Below, one piece after another: positions 57,201-64,000 of a stretch of 64,000 nucleotides of DNA. Every line of letters begins with the position of its first letter. The first letter of the stretch is position 1. The stretch comes from Whalleya microplaca. Its lineage: Eukaryota > Ascomycota > Sordariomycetes > Xylariales > Xylariaceae. Location of the stretch: NCBI GenBank assembly GCA_022497155.1, contig MU385722.1:868001-932000 (forward strand), in the 5' to 3' direction. Position numbers and translations under genes: made by a program. A model generated the notes under the pieces. It saw only the letters and a program-made list of their open reading frames with translations. It was not told the DNA's origin and made no database searches.

Positions 57201-60200
57201 TGATGTACTACTAGGGTACATACGCATACACCCAGGTGTACTTAGGAAGACGCGATCGCCTGGTTTGAAGCCAGAATCTGGCCCTGCCTTACTAACAACA
57301 CCAGAACAGTCGTTACCGAAGACTTGGCCAGGAATGCGGCCGAGGGCAACGAAAAGGTCTCGAAAATTCAGGCCCCATACTTTGGCCTCGATCTGCACAA
57401 AATCGGTTGGCTGAATAGCTTCCCCATAAGAGATATCTTCTGTAAACTCAAGCGTGTCCAGCATTCCATTTGTTCCTATTGAAAGTTTAAGGGGAGGGCC
57501 AGGTTTCCATAGCTCGGCCCTGGGTTCGGGAGTGATCAGGCCTCGCACTTTCTTATTGAGATGGACCTTTTCGCAAAGGCGCCCCGTTTGAATTTGGCCA
57601 TCGCGAAAGACATATTCCACTTCTTCAGGCGCTTGTTTGCCTTCGAATGAAGTACCGAAAATTCTCGTTATGAGATCGGAATACCAGTCAAAATAAGCGC
57701 TCTCTTCATCGATGGATAGGGTAACAAACTGCCTCTCCATATCTTCTGAACGCATACTGCGAAGAAACCCCACTGAGAGGCTACGGTGCGGAAAGCTTAA
57801 ATCTCCCCCTTCTTGGATATTGGACGCCATAACCCACAGGAGTTTACGAATTTTCCCCATCAGTACTTGAAGGGCTAGGAAGTAGCTATCTGAAATATTG
57901 TATAGGAGTACAGAATCCAATTCGATAAGTACGATAGCGACATCGCAAGGGCTCACAGCCGTTGTACTCAAGTCCGTAAGCGAGACCAGCTTAACCTCCC
58001 GGTACCGACTGGACTTGGAGAAGTGCCTGCGAAGCGAATATGCTATATTTATCTGGCGATTTGATTGACTTTCTACCACCAGGAGGAGGTTTGCGAGTGG
58101 GCCGCTATCCGCTTCGCGGCCTGAGCCTCCCTGGATTGCCGTTGAAACCATGATACCGGATAAGTGGCAGGCGTCACTTTTGAAATCTCTGAGAACGAGG
58201 TCATGCCCAGAGAAACCATTCTCTTTTAAAAGCTCATTCCACTTGTGTTCCGAGACAGCCGGTCCATGTTGTCGCCACGGTTCAACCGCTAACCACCAGC
58301 CAGGGAGAACACCAAACCCGATGTTTGACGTAACGGCGTAAGGAGCCAAAATTTCAAGGTAAACAATACGACCGCCAGGCTTCAGCAGTTTGCGGAGGTT
58401 TCGAAGGACTTTACCCAGGTCTGAAGTGGCATGAAGAACACTACCGGCAATGATTAAATCGAAATCACAAGCTTCGAAGCCTTGATCACAAGGGTCAAAC
58501 TCCAGATCGAACTTCTTGTACTGCATTCTATCGTCGAAAGCAGCAAACTTGTCCTTGGAAGCCTCGAAGAATGATGGCGAAATATCCGTGAAGATGTACT
58601 TGTGAAACTTCCTCGCTGAACTAGTCTCTTCAAACGCCTGCAATGAGTCTAAGACCTGTTGCGTCATCGTGCCAGTGCCAGCTCCGACCTCGAGTATTCG
58701 AAGATCAGGATTCTCGTGGGAAGCTAGGTCCAATAACTTTCGCAGGCGGAAGTCACAGTTGCGTTCGAATATCTCATGGTAATATCTCTCGGCTAGCCCT
58801 GTGCCGTATACGAGATCCAATGGATCAGTCTCGCCTCGTATGATTGCGTGTAGGTTAAGTCCAACCTCGGGATATAACCTGCTAGATGGACGTGTCTCTG
58901 CTAGCCTCTGTAGTAGAGCTACTAACCCATCTTCACTAATATCTGAGGGCACCCATGGAGAGTCGCACGAGGATTCGTTAGTATATCGCCTCATCCAATC
59001 AACCAATTTCAAGAGGAACTCTGGCGTCTGTTTCAAGTCATCCTCATTTAGCTTAGATAGCACTCTAGAAATAAGGATGCTTAGGCAAGCTTCCAAAGTG
59101 GGATAGTATTCAACCATGTTTGTCTCATCTTCGGGGATATTGTCTGCTTCGCACCATTCGTGTAACTGCTGCGGGCTCATTAGGCTCAGCTGCGGCTTCC
59201 AGTCAACTCCATACAAGAGCTTCAATCTTGTAGGATTCATCGACTCATTACTTGCCACTGGAAACGAAACCAAGCCTCCGACAACGCATAGTGGTGTCTG
59301 GTTGTCGCCTAGCGCCTGTATCACAGTCGTAACCCCAACATCATCATTCTGTCGCTTCCTGGCCGTCATATACTTGATAGATGACGCGTCCTGCCAGCCA
59401 TCTGCCGAAATCCAAGTGTCGTGCAATATGCGCGGTACGTACGTGTTGAGGTCTCTAGATATACCGTCGGTATACTGGGTTACTGGTAAATGAAATCCCG
59501 CGTCTAACACAGCAGGGTGTATAAAACAAGTAGTCGACTCCACGGAATCCAGACTGACGCGAGCTATAGAGGTATCAAGGCCATCCCAGCGAAGATCTTC
59601 CAACAGTTGGAATGTCTTCCCGTACTTAAATCCCACCTCTTTAGCTGTCTTATAGAAAGAATCCGTATCCACCATTTTCTGGCAAGAGGATTCGGCATCA
59701 TTAATCTGACGACAAATTTGTTCATCCGCGAGACGGCTCTCCTTGCCACAGTCCACTTGAGTAGCAGCATCTTGATACCTAATCTGGACGGTTGCGGTAA
59801 AACATGTACTCCAATGGTCATTGGCATACGAGAAAATCGTCACCTTGAACCACGTTGACTCTTTGTCATAGGAGTCCTGGATGGGTCTCAGTTGGAGCGT
59901 CGTCTCCGTTTTACCATCCTCGTTAATAACTATGGCGTTGAGGAACTCGGCTTCTTTGAAATAGTAGCCAGTGAGTTTTCGGTTTGCCACCCCGACTTGT
60001 TTGACAGCTTCAGCTGCCATAACTAACATTCCGGTTGCTGGAAGAATAATTGTGTCGTTTATCTGAAATTATACTTTAGCATTGCCATAATATGGTATAA
60101 AAGAAGCTGGAACGTACCACATGGTCTCCGAGCCAAGACAAGTTTTCTATACTCAAGAAGTTCCTCCATCGGGGCTCGAGTGGATTCCAGTCATGCGAAG

Positions 60201-63200
60201 GCACCCCTAGTATATCATTTGGTCCGTGTTCGCGCAAGCGATAATCCCGGCTAAGTCGAGATTCGATCCAGTACTTTCGGGAGTGATCAAAGGGGTACTT
60301 TGGGCAATCGACAAGGAATGGGGTTGTATTGCCACTCCGCGGCCCTTGTTGGTTAGCCTCGATGACTGAGACGGGGTACCCATAACTGAATAAATGTCCA
60401 ATAAGATTCAGGATGGACGAGATCGGGGAGCTATTTCTGTCCAGGGAAAAGGTATACCGTACCTGTTGCTTCCTCTGGACATCGCTTACAATATCTCGAA
60501 TTGGTCGGCGTAGAGCGCAGTGAGGTCCTATCTCGATGATATCGGTAACTGTCTCATTTCCCGCAACTTCCAGCTTTGAACTCCCTTGAACAAGTACGGC
60601 CACGGCATCAAGAAACCTGACGGGAGATACAAGGTTGTCAACCCAATATCTAGCTTGAGAAAGCTCCACGTGACTGATTAAGTTTCCGGTCACCGAAGAG
60701 ACCATAGTTATCATGTCGTCAGGCTGAGATGAAGAAAGCGCCCCTATACTTGCATTGTATTCATATTCTATCGCGCGCATTGCGGGCGAGTGATACGCTA
60801 TGCCTGTGTTCAACTTCTGTGCGAAGATCTGTTCATCGTCAAGCTTCTGTTTCAAATGGTCAATGGCATTTTCGTCACCCGATAGTGTGCAATTCGTGGA
60901 ACTGTTTATGCAAGCCACATGTAGAGGAACGTCTGTGTGTGACTGGATCGTCTTTATGTAGTCAATAGCTTCTTCTTCGGACATATTTACTGAGATCATG
61001 GCCCCAGGTTTCTCCACGGTGGACTTGAGCTTTCCAGCTAGCTTGCCACGGTAATAAGCGACCCTACAAGCGGACTCTAGGGTTATAGCTATTCAAGTCA
61101 GTGTTGTTCAATGCAAGCGCGACCATTTCTTCGAGTTCTCGCTTTATGGGCACTTACGCAGCAACAATTTCACCAGAGGAGTGTCCAATAACCATGTTTG
61201 GCACAACCCCCATTGATCTTAGTAGATGGACGAGCGCAATCTGAATCGCGGTGCATAGAGGCTGGCTGTACTCTGGTCGGTTGATATTTGTTTCATCTCG
61301 AATTGCGTCTGGAAATGTCAGTAGAGTCAGATTTAATGGCTTTGGATTAACCAACTCATTATTGACCAGCCAGCGCCTAGATCTTTGTAAATCCTGCCTA
61401 TGTCGTCCAAGGTTTTCGAGAAAACGGAGTAACGCAACAACTCTAAGCCCATGCCGGAATATTGCACCCCTCTATAGACAGCCTACGTCAGCAGAGCCCA
61501 TTAAACATTCTATCCAAAACGAGGGCTGGAGTACATACTGGCCGGTGAAAGCAAACGCCAGCCCTCTTTCAGTTGCTGTCCGGACTGCCTTAGTAGTTTT
61601 GATCCCCATGCGTTCCTCGGTTTTGTCACCGGTATGAAGAACTGCGTACGTCCGCCAAAGTAACTCCGATCGCCGAGCTGCCAGGGTGTAAGCCAGCCGA
61701 TCAAGCATTGCTTGGTCACCCAAGACTCGTGTTTCGTAGTAGGTCCCATAGTCCTCGACTACCCTCTTTACTGCGCCCGTATCGGCACCTGACCACACCA
61801 GCAAACGAGGATGGAAAGAGCTCATGTGTTCACTAGACCGTATGTTGTCTCTTTCATCTGGTCCTTCCTTGAATGAACTCTCGTGTTCGCCAGTTCTTGA
61901 GCGATTGGTAGCAATTTCTCCATTGGCTCCATTGATTTCGGCGTTGTCGTCGCCAGCCAATACTGTGTCAATATGTGCGTTCATGATTCCCTCGTCCATG
62001 TCGGAAGTTTGGAGATCATTAACGCACCTATCAGTCAACGCAGTAACCGTGCAGTTATGATTGCCGTCTAATTCATAGAAGTTTAGGTAATTGAAAGCAT
62101 CATCAAGAATAAGATGCGCATTGGTTGCTCCAAACCCATAGGAACTCACTGATACCCTCCGCAGCCCATTGCATGGCCATGGTATAGGCTTAGTGGGCAC
62201 CTAGGTACAGGTTAAGCACTTGATCTAATAAAACCTTCCGACTGGCTTGGTACTAACCTGAGTATGATAGAACTCGGCATCGATATCTGGGTTCATTTTG
62301 TCGAAATTTGCGTTAGGTGGGATTAGCCCCTTTTCAAGTGCCAAGATCGATTTGAGAACACCGGCCAATCCGCTGCTACCTTCGAGGTGTCCTATATTGG
62401 ATTTGATCGACCCACTAATAGGAGGCAGCACCTTTTATCAGTTAGTCATTCTTTTGTATTTCAGCCGCATGATAGCTTACACATATAGGGGGTTTTCTGC
62501 AGAGCGCGATGCCCTAAATACACGGCCCACGGCTTTGATTTCAATGGGATCGCCCACCGGTGTCCCAGTGCCTCTGCGACGAAATCAATTTATGTCATCA
62601 TGTTCGCAGTGTGCAGATACTCACCGTGTGCCTCAACTAGTCGAGTTGCTTCAAACCCAAGTTTGGCCTTTTGATAGACATGACGGATGAGTGCTTCTTG
62701 TGCCTCCGGATTAGGTTGCGTCACGCCCGGTGTACGGCCGTCCTGGTTAGATCCATGTGATCGAATTACTGCCCTGACCATGTCCCCATCACGTAGAGCA
62801 TTGGAGAGAGGTTTGAGGACCATGCCTATAACACCTTCACCCCTGGCAAATCCATTAGCTCGATGGTCGAAACTGTAACAAACACTATCCGGAGATAGGA
62901 AATTCATGTTTCCCAGGAGAATCGAGCAATCTGGGCCTAACATCAGATTGCTACCGATAACGAGAGCCTATATCATATATGGGATATTAGTAATCCCTTT
63001 GGAGATGAATTAATGAATCCAACATACCGCAGTAGCATCGCCACTCTTGAGATATTGGCACGCCATATCGAACGCTACCAAGCTACTCGAGCATGCCGTA
63101 TCTACAAGCGCACTTGGTCCCTTGAGGTTGAAATACCAACTTAATCTGTTGGGAAGCATTGACTGAACAGTCCCGATAGAGACTGTTCGCGGCGCTTGGT

Positions 63201-63715
63201 CGAGGTCCCTACTGTAGAACCTCGAATAATCATCTGCTGCCATAGCTGCCAAAACTGCTGTCTTGGACCCTTTCAGTGCTGAAAGTGGAATGCCAGCTAC
63301 ATTTACTTAGCTTGACAGTGTTAAACTTTGGCAGCGCCCCAATCTTACCATTTTCAAAGGTATGATATGCAACTTCGAGTGCCATGCGCTGTGATGGGTC
63401 CATTACAGCCGCGTCTTTGGCCATAATTGAGAAGAAAGGAGCATCGAATGCCTGAATCTGTCCTTGGAGGAAGTGGCCTCCCCGCGAATAAAGCTACCAT
63501 CTTGTTAGGAACCCTGATAATTGCTGTATATAGTATAGACATACGGTGTTAGGTTTTCTTGAACCACCATCGTGGAAGCCTTCAACGTTGACGCGATCCT
63601 TGGGCCATTCAGTCATCAAGTTTTTGCCATTGGCGAGCACCTCCCATAGACTATCCTCATCTTCAGCGCCTTGGGGTAATTTGAAAGAGAACCCAGTAAT
63701 TGCAATTGGTTCCAT
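54274..63715 (-). pseudogene. Highly reducing type I polyketide synthase, disrupted
   Basis: Thirteen exon blocks run from the ATG at 63715 to the stop at 54274, with introns of 47-74 nt. Domains in order are: KS (DTACSSSL near 63085, the [13 protein letters not shown] junction near 62600, [11 protein letters not shown] near 62395), AT (GHSSGE near 61170), DH (GDHV near 60120 then INDTIILP near 60050), C-methyltransferase (ILEVGAGTGTMT near 58690), ER (HSAAGSTGQMALQF near 57070), KR (AGGSGGIGR near 56360, NYSAG near 55880) and ACP (YGVDSLMAVEL near 54440). No releasing domain follows. A 907-bp element interrupts the KR-ACP linker. In the AT domain the intron after [10 protein letters not shown] joins phase 2 to phase 1 (61158/61088) and lacks the expected YAAG residues. 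The enzyme would make a methylated, reduced polyketide chain if intact; as it stands it is probably non-functional. Confidence 0.88.
54730..55636. mobile_element. AT-rich non-autonomous element inserted in the PKS gene
   Basis: The element is 907 bp, flanked by the 8-bp direct repeat AGCTGGCT (54722-54729 and 55637-55644). The ends share an imperfect inverted repeat (AGAC[T/C]TGTACA, offset by five bases at the left). Just inside lie arrays of self-complementary GGGAGTCCCATGGGACTCCC-like units (54746-54870 and 55540-55600). The core (about 54880-55500) is almost entirely A and T with no coding capacity. Removing the element and one target copy (915 bp) leaves the PKS exon open and in frame, which fixes the borders. 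An 8-bp duplication suggests an hAT-type origin. The extreme AT bias is compatible with RIP. Confidence 0.82.
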
Positions 63716-64000
63716 GGCGATAATTCGGCCGATCAGGTTCTAACAAGATTGTAAACTGATACCAGGCCTTTGGACAAGAGAACCTTTGTTCTTGTGGACG
63801 AACGATATATATAAGCTAGTTTTGAATTCCTTCAGACCAATGCTACACTTGGACCCACTTATCCATCTACTTCGACCATTCGGTTCTGTTAATATACACC
63901 CTATAGTGCTGAGGTACAGGCCTATGTATGGCCGCTGCCTGTACTGTACATGTATATTAAGGGGCTCTGCCGCCTCCATAGCTTCATCTTGCACAATTAA
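63716..64000. promoter_or_regulatory. PKS upstream region with a long dispersed repeat
   Basis: These 285 bp precede the PKS start codon and reach the window edge. Most of the distal half is a repeat copy (63890-64000). No gene begins here within the window. Confidence 0.6.
63890..64000 (+). repeat. Long dispersed repeat, copy f
   Basis: This direct-orientation counterpart of 38031-38144 shares CCCTATAG, GGCCTATGTATGGCCG, a GTATATTAAGG segment, CTCTGCC and CCATAGCTTCATCTTGCAC. It may continue beyond the window. Confidence 0.75.

Noticed and set aside
61309..61355. Apparent frameshift in the PKS AT domain
   Set aside because: A 47-nt GT-AG intron with donor GTTGGT and acceptor TTCCAG restores the phase and the family sequence, so this is an intron and not a lesion.

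Overview
This window comes from the nuclear genome of a filamentous ascomycete (Pezizomycotina, most likely Sordariomycetes). The protein-coding genes are split by short GT-AG introns, mostly 37-170 nt with CTRAC-like branch sites. The gene families are fungal: a Zn2Cys6 transcription factor, UstYa-like proteins, a highly reducing PKS, an S28 peptidase and a FAD2-type desaturase. Intergenic DNA is rich in short palindromes such as CCTAGG and GTAC. I assembled the gene models by hand from reading frame, intron phase and family motifs; no alignment or RNA data were available.

Positions 1-38,000 are mostly ordinary housekeeping or solitary genes separated by long gene-poor stretches. In order they are: a small conserved protein (4.3-4.8 kb); a PPIL4/Cyp6 cyclophilin with an RRM (6.2-7.7 kb); a gene desert of about 8 kb; a Zn2Cys6 transcription factor (16.1-17.5 kb); a short-chain dehydrogenase (19.3-20.3 kb); a secreted S28 peptidase with an apparent GC-AG intron (21.8-23.8 kb); the complex I subunit NDUFB7, hidden in three small exons (25.3-25.8 kb); a MITE-like inverted-repeat element (26.7-27.0 kb); a 1,612-residue coilin-like protein (27.5-32.4 kb); GTP cyclohydrolase II (33.4-34.8 kb); and a small basic/acidic probable nuclear protein (36.6-37.1 kb).

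Positions 38,200-63,700 form a secondary-metabolism block: a FAD2-like desaturase, a decayed NRPS-like A-T-reductase gene, a GNAT acetyltransferase, four UstYa-like (DUF3328) genes, a short secreted precursor with three Kex2-bounded repeats, and a highly reducing PKS (KS-AT-DH-MT-ER-KR-ACP). The precursor lies directly between two of the UstYa genes. Together they look like a dikaritin-type (ustiloxin/phomopsin/asperipin-like) RiPP cluster with an unfamiliar repeated Tyr-rich peptide. This is the best candidate for an undescribed system. Its genes appear intact, whereas the two megasynthase genes flanking it are broken.

The PKS carries a 907-bp AT-rich insertion with an 8-bp target duplication between KR and ACP, plus an intron-phase mismatch in its AT domain. 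The NRPS-like gene has a damaged A3 motif, a frameshift and two in-frame TAG codons of the CAG-to-TAG type expected from RIP. A repeat of about 115 bp occurs as direct copies on both sides of the block (38.0 kb and 63.9 kb).
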